A stretch of 64,000 nt of DNA from Oryzias latipes (taxonomy: Eukaryota > Chordata > Actinopteri > Beloniformes > Adrianichthyidae), in contig NC_019879.2 of NCBI RefSeq assembly GCF_002234675.1, positions 24,733,855 through 24,797,854 on the forward strand, written 5' to 3'. Under the pieces are notes generated by a model, which made no database searches, was not told the DNA's origin, and saw nothing but the letters and a program-made list of their open reading frames with translations. Made by a program: the position numbers and the translations under genes. Positions 23,099 through 34,589 of this stretch are shown in pieces (the first letter of the stretch is position 1; each line of letters starts with the position of its first letter).

Positions 23099-23549
23099 GG
23101 ATGGGCTTTAATACTATTTGGACAGAGCTCCAGATCTGACACAAAATAGCAGCATTTTGTTTTTTTTAGCTTATTTTGCATCATAATGCCTTTTTGTACT
23201 TGTAAAATTGAATTAATATTGGTAAATATTTGCATAAAGCATAAATTTAAGCCTTACCTATTGGCTCTTGTTTGGCTTCAACGTTTGTTTTGGTTTTTTC
23301 ACCCCCCCCCCCCCCCACACACACACACGCTTATTTCAATTGTTGGTTTTCCAGTCATCATTATCTACACACAGAACAACAAAAGCAAGAGGGCAAACAA
23401 AATACCCAATAACAGGGCTGTTTTTTTTGGTTTGTTTGTTTTTTGCTAATAAAAACCTTTAAGCGTAGAAATCCTCTGTAAGTTTAAGTTAGCTTCCACA
23501 TATTGGGATCCTTTTTGCCATTTTTGTTGAAATGTATCCTTTCGAGTTT

Positions 23550-23660
23550 AGTCGAAAAAAGGCAAATTTCCTTCATAGTTATGCTGATGACACCCAGTTA
23601 TATGTGGCTCTGTTTCTTGATGACCTTCGAAGATGTGATTTAGATTGCAAATGTTGATGG
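23550..23660 (+). mobile_element. Short LINE reverse transcriptase remnant (YADD box)
   Basis: The frame reads FLHSYADDTQLYVAL, the catalytic motif of L2/CR1/Rex1-type non-LTR reverse transcriptases. Only a fragment remains; flanking frames are broken. Confidence 0.7.
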
Positions 23661-23929
23661 GAGAGATTATGTAATAATTATGATAATACAAGAAAATCTA
23701 CATTTTTAGCACATCAATATTAACACAATGTAGTATTTAACTAAGCAGGGGGAATGGACAGCCCCAGCCTGGTTTATGAAAAAACCTTCCCTCTGTGGAA
23801 AAATGTGGACAATGAATGAAATAAAAACTACAATGATCCCCCCAAACTTCATTACAGTTGGTGAGGTTGGTGGAGCAACAAGTTAAATGTTTTCTGATTA
23901 CTAGCTAGCCTGGCAATAAGCCTGTCCAA

Positions 23930-24075
23930 AGAAGAATGTTTTAAGCCTAACTTTGAATGTAGAAACTGTGTCGGCCTCTCTCACATAAACTGGGAGCTTG
24001 TTCCATAAGACAGGGTTCTTATTCGTTTGTGTTCTTTAACTACTTTTCCCCTCATGTTTAGTGTAAAGGAAGCAC
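23930..24075 (+). mobile_element. L2-like LINE fragment
   Basis: The sequence around AAGCCTAACTTTGAATGTAG and CATAAACTGGGAGCTTGTTC resembles a segment common in teleost L2-type elements. The related type of sequence recurs at about 47640-48235 and 40250-40350. Assignment is from memory of the family, not from a search. Confidence 0.4.
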
Positions 24076-24884
24076 CGTAATTGAGTCAACAGTCCTTTGG
24101 TTATACTCAGTCAGCTTCATGTCACCAAAAATTGTTTTTTATTGCTATGTTTGTGCTTTTAATCTCTATTTCTTTCCATCATGCTTCATATAATGGTAGA
24201 CACGGCCAGGCAGCTGTGCTGCATAAAAATATTCTTGAAGGTTTAGTAATGCCAACTTTGGGTGTGAAATAATTAAGGGTGGAAAACTTTATCCTAGGCT
24301 TTTTTTCCATTCCAAATGAATCTGGATATGTTTAAATCCCATAAATTAAACTTGTGCTGTGGTATTCCTATTGCCTGGAAAATATATAGAAATTGTGGGG
24401 GTTCATTCATTTTAATGAATTTTACTCTAGAACTGCGATCTAAGGGGTTAATTGTCCATTTTAGCAGATTTTCTTTTTTAACTTATTTTTTTTTAACTGT
24501 TAAGACGGAGAGTATTTTAGCGTAAAAATTTGGGTTTTATCAATATAATTTCAAATCCTGAATAAAGCCTAAAAAATTTCAGAAAGTCCTGGTTACAATA
24601 TTTTTGACGTCATAATCTATCATAAGAAATTCTATCTTTAGTCTGTTTTGGGGGGAATTTATTTGACAGTCTTTGCAGAACTGTAATTTTATTGACCTCA
24701 AGCTGTTATTAAACTAATCCACTGTTGGGCACTTTGTCTTTTTGAAACTTCCATTCATCCCTAAACCATAACTTTTTCTTGAAATGATTCCTTCTGCTTA
24801 TAAATCAGCTGTTACAAAGGCTCCCCTCCTTCTCTTACAAAGCATAATCTGAACAATATTGGGATGCGTTCTTATTTTTTTATT

Positions 24885-25125
24885 TCCTTAGCCTCTCTTC
24901 CCCTGTAACCTCTAGCTGCTCCCTTCAAGGGTCACCACAGCTCATCTGTCTCCATCTAACCCTCAGCCACCATCATGTCCTCCTTCATCATCAAATCACT
25001 GTTCTTCCTTTGAACGTGTCCAAACCATCTCAATCTGCTTCCCTACATTTATCTCCAAATCATCTAACATCAGCTGTTCCACAGACGTATTTAGTCCTGA
25101 TCCCATCCATTTGTTTCATCAGGCT
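24885..25125 (-). mobile_element. Possible LINE 3' tail remnant
   Basis: Contains GCTCCCTTCAAGGGTCACCA and CATCTGTCTCCATCTAACCCT, phrases typical of the antisense 3' end of fish RTE-type LINEs. Weak evidence. Confidence 0.4.
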
Positions 25126-26379
25126 AAAAGATTCCTGAGAAATAATTCAATTATCTTAACAGATTAGATTTGACTTTAATTTAATCATTTCAAACCCTGA
25201 ACTTTACCCTTTGGCTTCAAACTACTGATAATGAGTGCAGGTCTGTCAAGTGTGTTCCACAAAACGGTTTTCAAACTCTATATTTAGCTCTGAGCAAGAA
25301 CAACGTGTTCCTCAGCTCTCTGTGTCATCAGTCCATCCAAAACGGAGTTGATTTATAATCCAATTTGATGGTTTTGTGAAAAGTCCAGTTTACAACTAAC
25401 AGCAGGGAATAATAGAACAAAGAAATCAAGTCAAAAACTAACGTTATGTCTAATTCAACTCTAAGTCGAAAGGGGAAAAATCTTAAAACTCTGTTTAAAA
25501 AAAAGGCTACAAGTGGCCAATGTATTGCTGTTTTTTTAAGGAGTTTGCTTTAACAGAAAGATACCGTTGAGAAAACTTGGTTAAAGAGCAGACAAACGTG
25601 AAGAAAAGGAGCTGGATGATGCAATAACACATCACTGCCTGAAATGTAAGCTTTCAAAAATCTTTTGATGGAGAAAAAGGGTTTACTGTCATATTTTAAA
25701 AGAAGTCAAGTATAATGAAATATTTCAATTTGATAAATAACAGGAAAATTTGAAATATAGTGGTTGGAATGCATACAGTCGCATACGCATACAGTCTAAA
25801 TCTAAGTGGATTATCAAAACAAAAAAAGAATCCTATTGTTTGTAAAAGTACACACATTAAATTTGAAAGTTTTTGGGAGTCAAACAGACAGTGGAATTCT
25901 TTAAATTTGTAAAAATATATTTTACAATTTTCTAAATTAGAATCTTAAAGATTAGAACTTTTATTCCCAGTACACTACTGTTATTTCCTTTAGGCACAAT
26001 CCCCTCAAATTTATTGGAAAAAAATAATAATTAAAAAATATATATAAATATATATATATTTGGTTAAATTTGTGTAATGTTATTTCCTATACAATTAATT
26101 CTATTGAACAAAATTTAAACGTTTCAAATCTAGCTTAATTCATTTTTTTAAAAGGCATTTGAGTATTTTTTTTAAATATACAAATGTAATGCTTGCATTT
26201 CGTCAAGTTACATTTTTTTTGTTTACAAACCTCAGAAAGATAGTATTTTGTTAACATTTTGAAATATAGCTGGACAAATGTTTACAACAGTAGCTTTATT
26301 GATTTAAGAAAAAAATCAAATGTAACTGGTTTAACTTGTATACTTGCATCGTGACCGGACACCCTACCTTGCTGTCAAA

Positions 26380-26735
26380 CGACGAGAAGTGACGTGATTG
26401 ACAGCTTTTCTAACCAATCAGAAGTCACGCAAGCCGAGGATCTTTAAAGCTTCTGCTAATAGCCTTTGTGTGAAGGCGGGGAGCTGTTGGTTCGGCTAGT
26501 TTGCTGGTTAGCAACAAACAGAAGGTTACGAGTTTAAAAATGTGGATTTTTTGACCACTAAACTGGCTTTGCGGGAACGATAGGGGAGCTAACTATGTCG
26601 GGTTGCCTAACTGGAGCTTGTTGACTTGTTCTGGAGTGGAACTCAAGGCGATTTGGGACGTTTCGGTGCGTTCAGGGTGACAGCCTCGCTTTTCGGGTCG
26701 TTAAGTGGCGATGCTTAGCTGATAGCTGCGTCATC
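26380..26735 (+). promoter_or_regulatory. Promoter and 5' UTR of the BTB/zinc-finger gene
   Basis: CpG density rises sharply here. A CRE-like TGACGTGA lies at 26390-26397 and a CCAAT box at 26414-26418. A transcription start around 26450-26520 is plausible and no TATA box is positioned for it. Inference from motifs only. Confidence 0.55.
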
Positions 26736-29700
26736 ATGTTGCTTCCGACTCGAGTTAACGAAAAGAAATCCCAAGTGAACGCCAGAGGTGAGGCTGCCCG
26801 CCGTCATCCCGCTGCGGAGGCCACTGCCGACCTTTGAACTCCATGGAAGACGGACTGTCGGCGAGTGGTTGGCGGTGAACGGTGTTTACGTGGACGTTGT
26901 TTTGACTTTACATCACTTGGCTCCGGATAGTTGGCGCAATTGTTCCTCCGGCTCTAATTAACCACACTAGTTGGACGGACTGTCAAAGGTTATTATGGAG
27001 GCGAAAAATAACTGGAAAAGGTCGACATTTTTGTTCCAAGCAGGGGTGTTGCTCACTGAGAGACGTTGAGATGTTTGTCATGCTTGTTTTAAAGTGAGAA
27101 GTGATGCTCTCATGACTGCTACGATAGAAACCGGGCTGCTGATTCCTATCTGGCTTTCTTGATTTTGGTCCGAACTTGCTTTTCGATATCGTTAAATAAA
27201 TAGCACTGAATTATTTTGATTAGATTTAACTTAAGGGAGGCGTTTTGGAGGTTTTGTTTGGGCTGCTGTCACTACTACACCCACGTGGACTTTACTTCCA
27301 GTCGGTGAGTTAAACTTTGAGCCTCCGACTGGGGTTCAGGAGCGACCAAAAGGGTGTTTTTATTTTATTTTATTTTATTTTATTTCTTCTACGGGACCTA
27401 AAACCGGTTGAAATGTCCGGTGACTGTACCCACATGAACGCTCACTTCCCCGCCGCAGAGGTCTTTAGTCTGTCCAAAGCCGGTCCGGATGGAGACAGCG
27501 TTGTCATGGAGCCCGTGGGGAGCTCGAGTGGGCTTGGATCCCCCGCGCGGTTGTCGGCCAACTTTGAGGTGATCGACGGGGTTCTGTACCGCAAGAAGCT
27601 GGAGAAGGGCTTCATAAACTACCGGGAGGTTCTGGGTGATGACCGCAGACACGAGGCCATCTCCACCTTCCACCAGCGGCGGCCGGGCCAGCGGCACCTC
27701 TCCCTGGAAGAAACCTACAAATGTGTGGCAGACAACTACTGGTGGGAGGGTAAGTGGCTGTACAGTGTCGTCATGTGTTTTAGGCCCAGAGCTATAGGTT
27801 TTTAAATCAATCCAACTAGTCAAAATCGAATTATTGACACATTTTGATTGATGCTTGACGCCCCAGGACTCCAGATGATTCTGATCTTATTTTAGAAATG
27901 CAGTATAAAACTCCAAAAATAACCATTTTGGTGACCCATGAGATAACCTCAGGCCAATAAACAAGCTTAAACAAATACAAAAATGCCACAGAAAACCTTT
28001 AATCTTTTTTCAAGGCCTTCCTATTCATTTTTTCATCTTCTAAACCCGTTTTTCTCCCTTTTCGGGGTCACGGGGCTGCTGGAGCCTATCCTGGCCACTT
28101 GTGGGCGAAGGAAGGGGGACATCCTTGACAGGTCGTCAGTCGGGCAACAAATCGCACGCACATTCACACATAAGGACAATTTAGATTAACCAACAAACCT
28201 ATGAAGCGTGTTTTCGGACGGGGGGAGGACGCCGGAGTCCCCGGAGAAAACCCACACATGCACGTGGAGAACATGCAAACTACACACAGAACGGCCCCCC
28301 ATTGGTGTGCTGGTTCAGGTCCCCCAGCCGGCTTTACGTCTGACGGTTGCTTCCGCCAAGTGTGTTCATTTCTGATCAATCAGAATTTGTCTGCCTTTAA
28401 CCCCCACATAAACGTCACTGTTGTTTTCTATCATTTAACAAGAAATCTTTAAAGTGTTTCTGTCCTTACAGTTCCATCCATTTACTGACTACAGTTCCAG
28501 TAAATGGATGAAGACACAGCAACACCCAAATAAAATTGGAACAACTAGAAAACACACACAGTCCTGTAATATAAACTGACAACAGTTTTCCAACCGAAAC
28601 CTTTTTATCCTTAGTGGAAAAGCAGAAAAACTTCCACACCTTTGGTGGACATTTTTTCAGAACCCTCCCGAAAAGACTTCTCTGCCATCCTAGAAAGACT
28701 ATTATGACGTCACACAAAGTTGTTTTCTCAGAACTTTTTTCTGTAAACGGCATTGAATCGTCGATGTCGGACATCACAAATTTTTTTTCAGGAACAGATT
28801 CCAAATTTCAGAGTATTCAGATACTCATCACTTAAGTACAGGATAGTGATTACTTTGACCGTTTATTCTGTGTTTAACCTTTTATGTAATGTTACCATGC
28901 AGCTCTATACTCATTTTGTTGTCATGTTCGTCCAACAGGAATGTACTTCCAGATCAGAGACTTTGTCCTCTGCTGTCCGCGGTGTCAGAGTCAGCACAGG
29001 AAGAAACTAGAGGTAAGACATTCGCTCCCAACTGGCAGCCAGCATTGTTCCGAGCCCGTCATCAGATTCTTCGCTCCCTTGGGTCTAATTTTTATTTCTT
29101 CTCACTTTTCTCAAACATGGACTTTCTTGTGTGTGTGAATCCCTGCAATGACGGCTCTCTGTGGTTTCCTTTCAGCAGCTGAAGGGCAGGAGATGTGTGA
29201 CAAAGATGATCGCGAGCCATGGCACTGATGTGCTGAGCAAGCTGAGGAGTCAGCGGGAGGCGGGGCTTTTCTGTGACATCACCCTGCGGACTAACGGACG
29301 CTCCTTCTCAGCTCACAGGGCCGTTCTGGCGGCCGTCAGTGACCACTTTCAGGAAATATTCACAGAAATGGATTCGAGCAATAAAGCAGACATTGATCTC
29401 ACTGGTAAGCCCTCCCAGAAAAATCCTATTGTGATTTTCTAAATTATTTTTTTAAAAGATATCCTTTTATTTTTTGCTTTGAGCGGATGTGAATGAACCA
29501 ACATAAACAGGGAGAGTTTAACAGCTTTGAGTGCGCTCACCATGGTCAAAAAGAGGAAAGCATAATAAGCAAAGCTTTAAATCACCATGGTAACGGTTAA
29601 ATAACCGCACAGCCTCTATTGTGTTTTAGCAGAGGTAACAAAAGTACAAGCGAGTTTATTTTAAAAAAAATAAAACAAAATCAAAGAAAAGTGATGATCA

Positions 29701-32700
29701 CTTCTTTTGCCAGGTATTTTAAATGTTACATAATGTTTGAGTCATTTTTTGTATCCAAACCTGAAATATGTTTTAGGTCTTTAATGGGCTCTAACATGAT
29801 AACTAGATATGTAGTTGACATTAAATAAAGTTAAAATGATGTCTTAAAAAATGCAGATATGTGTGCTATATGATAATAGAACTGTTTTGACAGTTTATTG
29901 TTATTTAGGTGTTATTTTTATTATTATTATTTTAGTTTTTGCAGCTTTTACTCCTAGTTTGAGTTGTTTACCTTCTTCTTTTACAACTGATGTATATTAT
30001 CTGCAAACAATCACTTCCTGTTCTGGCCAGTTTTTGTTGTCGCATCATTTTTTAAAAATGAGAAGCCTTCAGTCAATGTTTCAAGTTTGGACATTTTTAT
30101 ATAGAAAGAGTTTAAAATGCACGTTAATGTATGTCCAGAGAAGTTAAGGTTTTAAAGCCTATCATATATAATGAGTGCAGCTTTGATCTAGTCTCTGTCC
30201 ACATTCTTTAATGTGATTTTGTACTAGTAACAAAAAAAAACAAGAAACAAATTTACACGTTTTCACTTTAGTACCTAGATCCTTACAGCTTATTTATAGC
30301 TGACTGTAAAGTGTTTCTTTTTATGCATAAAACAATAGTATTTCAACAAGTTTGAGGGCAACATTTCACGTGGGGAGATATTAAATTTACCCTGACAACA
30401 TGTTAAAGAGGTATTTCTAAAATTCAGTGATTCTTTCTTTGTATTCGTTGTCAGGAAGGGCCGCCTGTTTGTTCCCAAATTAACCCATAATTAAGATGTT
30501 TCTTTTCATAAATAATAGCTTTGTAAATGAATGTTATTAGATGATGCGGTGTTCCCTCGTTTATCGCAGGAGTTGCATTCTAAAAATACCCGTCGTTGGA
30601 TGAAATCTGCTCAGTAATCTTTATTTTTTACAATTCCAGATGCTGTAAGTCCTCACTGCACACTTTTCTCACACAGACATGGATATTTTCAAACGTTTCT
30701 CCTCTTTAAACTCTCAAAGTTCAAATCTTCTTAAAAATAAATAAATCCAGTGTTATAAAATGAAAACAGAGATCTCATCGCGATCAACGATTTCTGTAAA
30801 TTTGGTCAGATAATCACATTCTGTACTGGAGACGTGGCATAGAGGAGGTCGATTGACAGGACTACAGCCAATCAAGACACAAAATAAAATAAAAAAGGAA
30901 TGCAAAACTGTCCAAAAAATAATCGGCAAAATAGCAGGTGAACCACAAAAATAGAAGGAAGACTCGATGTCGTTTCTGCTTGTTTTTGTTCACACAAGCC
31001 TCCTCTTTAAACTGCTGCATGTTGGATCTTCCTGTCTAATTTGTCCCCCAGGTTTTAACGAGGACGGTCTTCTGTCCCTGCTGGACTTCTCCTACTCCTC
31101 CACTCTGTCCGTTCGTCAGGAGGACTTGCCGGAAGTGTGCGCCATGGCTCGCCACCTGGGCATGTGGCCCGCAGTGGAGGCCTGCTGCGCCCTCCTTAAA
31201 GAGCAGGAACGGCAGCTCCACCCAGGCAAAGCCTTCATCTCTGCTTTGGGACTGGACAACATGAACGACAGCCTCCGCCTAACGCTGGACGAGTCGTTAC
31301 ATGAAAGTCCCAAACGCAGTCTGCGTAGAATGCCAAAAACTGACGGCCACAATGGCTTTCCTCAGAGTCCCGTGCACAGGATGAAGCTCATGGACTTTAA
31401 ATCTCCCTCCTCCAAAAAGGCTGCTATACCCCGTCACGCCTCCTCCCAGTCACACAGTTACTCCCCCATATCCCCGTCAAACACCCGTCTTCTCCGCTCC
31501 TCTCCCGGAGCTTCAAAGCAGGTTCAGAAACTTTTCCCCGTCCCAGAGACCCCCCGGAAGAAGAGAAAACCTCACTCCATCACTCAGCTGTCACGCACGT
31601 CCAGGCTCAGACCCAACACTGCCTGTAGTCCTGTGAGGGTTAAGCAGGAAGGGGAGGAGGTTGGAGAGGATGAGGAGGATTATGCAAGAGCACAGGAGAA
31701 GTACAAACTCATGAACGTGCTGGGGCTGCAGCGGACCGCCCTCCTCCCCAGACCAGAGGACCTGATTGGCTGGAGACAAAAGAAACGACTGCGGAAGTTG
31801 AAGGCCAACAACTATTCACTAACCAAGAGGCGGAAGCCCCGATTGTCCTCCCCAGTGCTGTCATACAGTGACATACCTTTGTCAATTCCACTCTGCAACC
31901 CAGTTAACACCAGACTCCTTAAAAAGTCTGTCAAGTCCAAGCCTGTGGGCTCCGTGGAGCAGATAGCTGCCAAGAGGAGGAAGAGTGTCCAGCCTCGTGT
32001 TCCTCCCTCAGACAGGAGCATGAGGAGTAAAGGGGTGTTGCCAGACCTGTTCCAGCGACCCTCCTTTGGGGGGAGGGAGCTCAGACAGTCGGTGAGGAAG
32101 GGCGATGGTGGCCGCTCTCGGGCCCAGCAGCCTCTCCGTCGAAAAGCCAAGCAGCCCCCGGTGAGAAACACCATCAGGATCAAAACGGAGCCAGCCGAGT
32201 GCTCCGTCTCAAGCCTTAGGCCCTCGCCACAGCACCACGGAGGATACACGCCTCTCAGATCCTCGCCGAAGACCCGGGCCAAGACTGCGGCAGCGAGAGA
32301 AACCGTTAAAACTCTGCGTTATAACAGCAGCCGAATGGTGACAAAAAGCAGACGAGGCTCCGCAAAAGACACGGGCAAGATGAAGGTCAAGTCCAGGGAG
32401 AAGGCGGGAATCCAGAGCCCCAAGGGCACCGTGGGGGTGGAAACAAAAATCAAGGACGCTGAAGTGAACGGGCTCCAGTTTTCTGAGCATTTGCCTCAGC
32501 CGTCCTTTTACAGCCACCCCATGTACAAAGCCATTAAAGAGGAGCCGGCAGAGCCGGTGCCAGTTGCCGGGCCGTTCCCCGATCCTCCTTCCCCGGACTT
32601 GGGCAAACGCCAGAGCAAGCCCCCCATCAAACTGCTGGACTCCGGCTTTCTGTTCAGCTTCTGCCGGCCAACGGGGGGGCCCATGTCGGCGCTGAAGAAA

Positions 32701-34589
32701 GAGGAGGAGAGTGTGGACATTTGCTTAACGCGCTCAGTGTCGCAAGTTGGGGAGAAATTCAAGGCAGAGGAGTCTCCCTACAGGAATCTAAGAGCCAGGA
32801 GGAGGCCTGTCCTGCCTGTGGTGAAGAGGGAGAGGGAGGAGAGGACGCTGACCCAAAGCCAGGCCCGAAGACACGCATCCAAATCTCCAAAGACCACCTT
32901 AAATCTGGCCCACTGTTCCAGGTCACAGGCTGCACGGACAATGACAAAGGTACACAGTGGCTCATTATAGAGCGTAGTCTAGATCCCTGTGATCTGCAAC
33001 GTAAATATTTGAGGTTTTTGTTGATCAAATATCTTCTCTCAACCATAATTATCTCTCCAGCAGCCGTCTCGGCTCACAGATGTGGGTGGCCGGAGCTGCT
33101 CCGTGCTGGATTCCGTTCGTCGAGCTCGCCTAAAGCAGCTTCGGGGGCCTCGCAGTCAAGCCCCCAAAGCTCCAAAGACGGCCCACGCCTGTCTGCAGTG
33201 CTCGGCTGACTACAAAGACTGTGTGGCTCTAATTATGCATCGCCTCAGGCACATCGAAGGGAAGCACTGGCCGTGTCCGGTAAGCGCCGCCTGGCTTGAC
33301 TGTAGGAACTGGAAGCGCTTGACTGTTGCGGGTGGAACCGCTGTCCAGCTGAGGCGCGGCCAGGGATGGCGCCGGCGACTCTTACAGTCCCAACTTAGGC
33401 TTTGTAAATTCGTTCATCCTCGCAGAAAGTCCTGCTTTGAGTTTAAAAACAAGACCAAGAGAAATTAGTCACAAGCTGGTTTTTATGACCCACAGGCGCT
33501 ACTCGCCTTCACCTTCACCGCCTGCTTCTGACCCGCCCTCAGTGGCTGAGTGGCGGCTAAATGCCCCTCCCTCTCCCCTTCTGCCTTGGCTGCCCTGATC
33601 AGAGCCGCATGAGACGAATTTACGAAAAAGAGACTTTTTCCAACACGGTGGCTTCTGCATTGGTTTATTTCAACCATTTAAGGTTTTGGTCGCCTGGCGG
33701 TGACGAACTGGTCTATATCATTTTAGAAGAATCTCTAAAAGTTTAGATTACCATGGCAACTAAGGTTTTTGTTAACTAAGCCCAAAATTCCTTTTGGACC
33801 ATTTATTGTTCAGCCTCCATGAAGAAACATTTAGAACAGCAGAAGACTAAAGGGACCCAAAACAAACGCTGATGATAAATACATTTTATGTCTTTACATC
33901 TAAAAGAACTGAGCTTTTCTAGCTGTAAATTTTCGTCTCACTGTTTCTTCAGGAAAATCTACAAAAATATTTCATGTTTTTTTTTCTTTTTTTAAACACA
34001 AGTGAAGCAATAAGATAAATTAATAATATTTAAAATGTTATATTAATATTATGCTGTCAATCATCCGTCCTCTTGCATTGCAATTCTCAGGTTTCATCAG
34101 TGTTGATAAAGACTTTCGCCTTGATTTTTAATGTATTAGTATGTATGTAGACATCGTTACATTTTATATATACTTTTCTTTTAGTATTTTCTAAATACTT
34201 TTCTTTGACTATAAAAGAATCAAATCAAACTATTTCAGTGCTTTAACTTTTGGCATTTCTCATTGGGAAGACATTGGATTTTTGTAGATTTCTAATAGTT
34301 TTAAACCCATTAGCCGCCGCCAATGATGACCCATGTTTTTATTTAAAATATAACATTCAGTCAAAGCGACTCATGACTCACAAATCGGCACTAAGCTAAA
34401 GAAGAGAGCAGCAGAAATGAGGTTTTTTTTCTGACGGCGATGCGCCGACAGTCTGGCTCATCCTCCGTCTCGTCTCCTCCGCAGCTCTGCAGCAAGACGT
34501 TCTTCCGACTGAGAAACGTCCGTAATCACATCCGCACCCACAAACCCAAGCTGTATAAATGCCGCAGCTGCATCGCTGCCGGTTCTTGA
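26736..34589 (+). CDS. ZBTB11-like protein: H2C2 integrase-type zinc module, BTB domain, two C2H2 fingers
   Basis: Probably a DNA-binding transcription regulator in the nucleus. Exons: 26736-26787, 27459-27749, 28939-29012, 29176-29404, 31052-32949, 33061-33279, 34485-34589, about 955 residues, all phase-compatible. The H2C2 module spans the second and third exons: LYRKKLEKGF, FHQRRPGQRHLSLEETYK, YWWEGMYFQIRDFVLCCPRCQS, i.e. the two His and CxxC of integrase zinc-binding domains. BTB follows: LSKLRSQREAGLFCDITLRT, FSAHRAVLAAVSDHFQEIF, then DGLLSLLDFSYSSTLSVRQED. The 1.9-kb exon encodes a basic, Ser/Pro-rich, probably disordered region with many KKRK- and KRRK-type signals. C2H2 fingers: CLQC-x12-HRLRH and CPLC-x12-HIRTH; a third begins YKCRSC and stops at TGA. 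The domain order and the LIMH linker phrase resemble ZBTB11, but there are far fewer fingers. An alternative start is ATG 27413 (MSGDCTHMNAH), which reads through into the same frame. Orthology is not established. Confidence 0.8.
27355..27386. repeat. (TTTTA)n short tandem repeat
   Basis: About five to six TTTTA units just upstream of the alternative ATG at 27413, inside the proposed first intron. Confidence 0.85.
27750..28938 (+). other. BTB-gene intron with family E repeat
   Basis: GT-AG intron splitting the H2C2 module after GAG G. It holds a family E copy (28030-28320) and a 13-bp-arm inverted repeat (28475-28510). No exon is seen in it. Confidence 0.7.
28030..28320 (+). repeat. Family E interspersed repeat, near-complete copy
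   Basis: The landmarks GGGGTCACGGGGCTGCTGGA, GCCTATCCTGGCCACTTGTG, GGACAATTTAGATTAACCAA and GAGAACATGCAAACTACACA run in the same order as at 38126-38352. It is a common fish repeat of unknown class. Confidence 0.8.
29405..31051 (+). other. BTB-gene intron, AT-rich, with a MITE-like block
   Basis: A 1.65-kb GT-AG intron that splits the BTB domain after ACT G. No exon is seen. A MITE-like block lies at about 30547-30960. Confidence 0.65.
30547..30960. mobile_element. MITE-like DNA transposon remnant
   Basis: The left end reads GTGTTCCCTCGTTTATCGCA and the right end AATAGCAGGTGAACCACAAA. These pair loosely as inverted termini and resemble a DNA-transposon derivative common in vertebrates. It is diverged, and the class was not assigned. 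Confidence 0.5.
33280..34484 (+). other. BTB-gene intron between finger 1 and finger 2
   Basis: GT-AG intron (CCG|GTAAGC to CCGCAG) of 1.2 kb that falls between CP and LC of the second finger. No exon or repeat was recognised. Confidence 0.7.

Larger units (their letters stand above)
22029..26380. other. Intergenic region between chaf1b and the BTB gene
   Basis: AT-rich DNA with LINE remnants (23550-23660, 23930-24075, about 24885-25125), an inverted family E fragment (23006-23098) and a C17 plus AC run near 23302-23330. No gene is seen. Confidence 0.6.

Noticed and set aside
30967..31051. Upstream extension of the 667-codon frame to an ATG at 30967
   Set aside because: It crosses a strong acceptor at 31051, and BTB homology requires the join from 29404, so the first 28 codons are intron.
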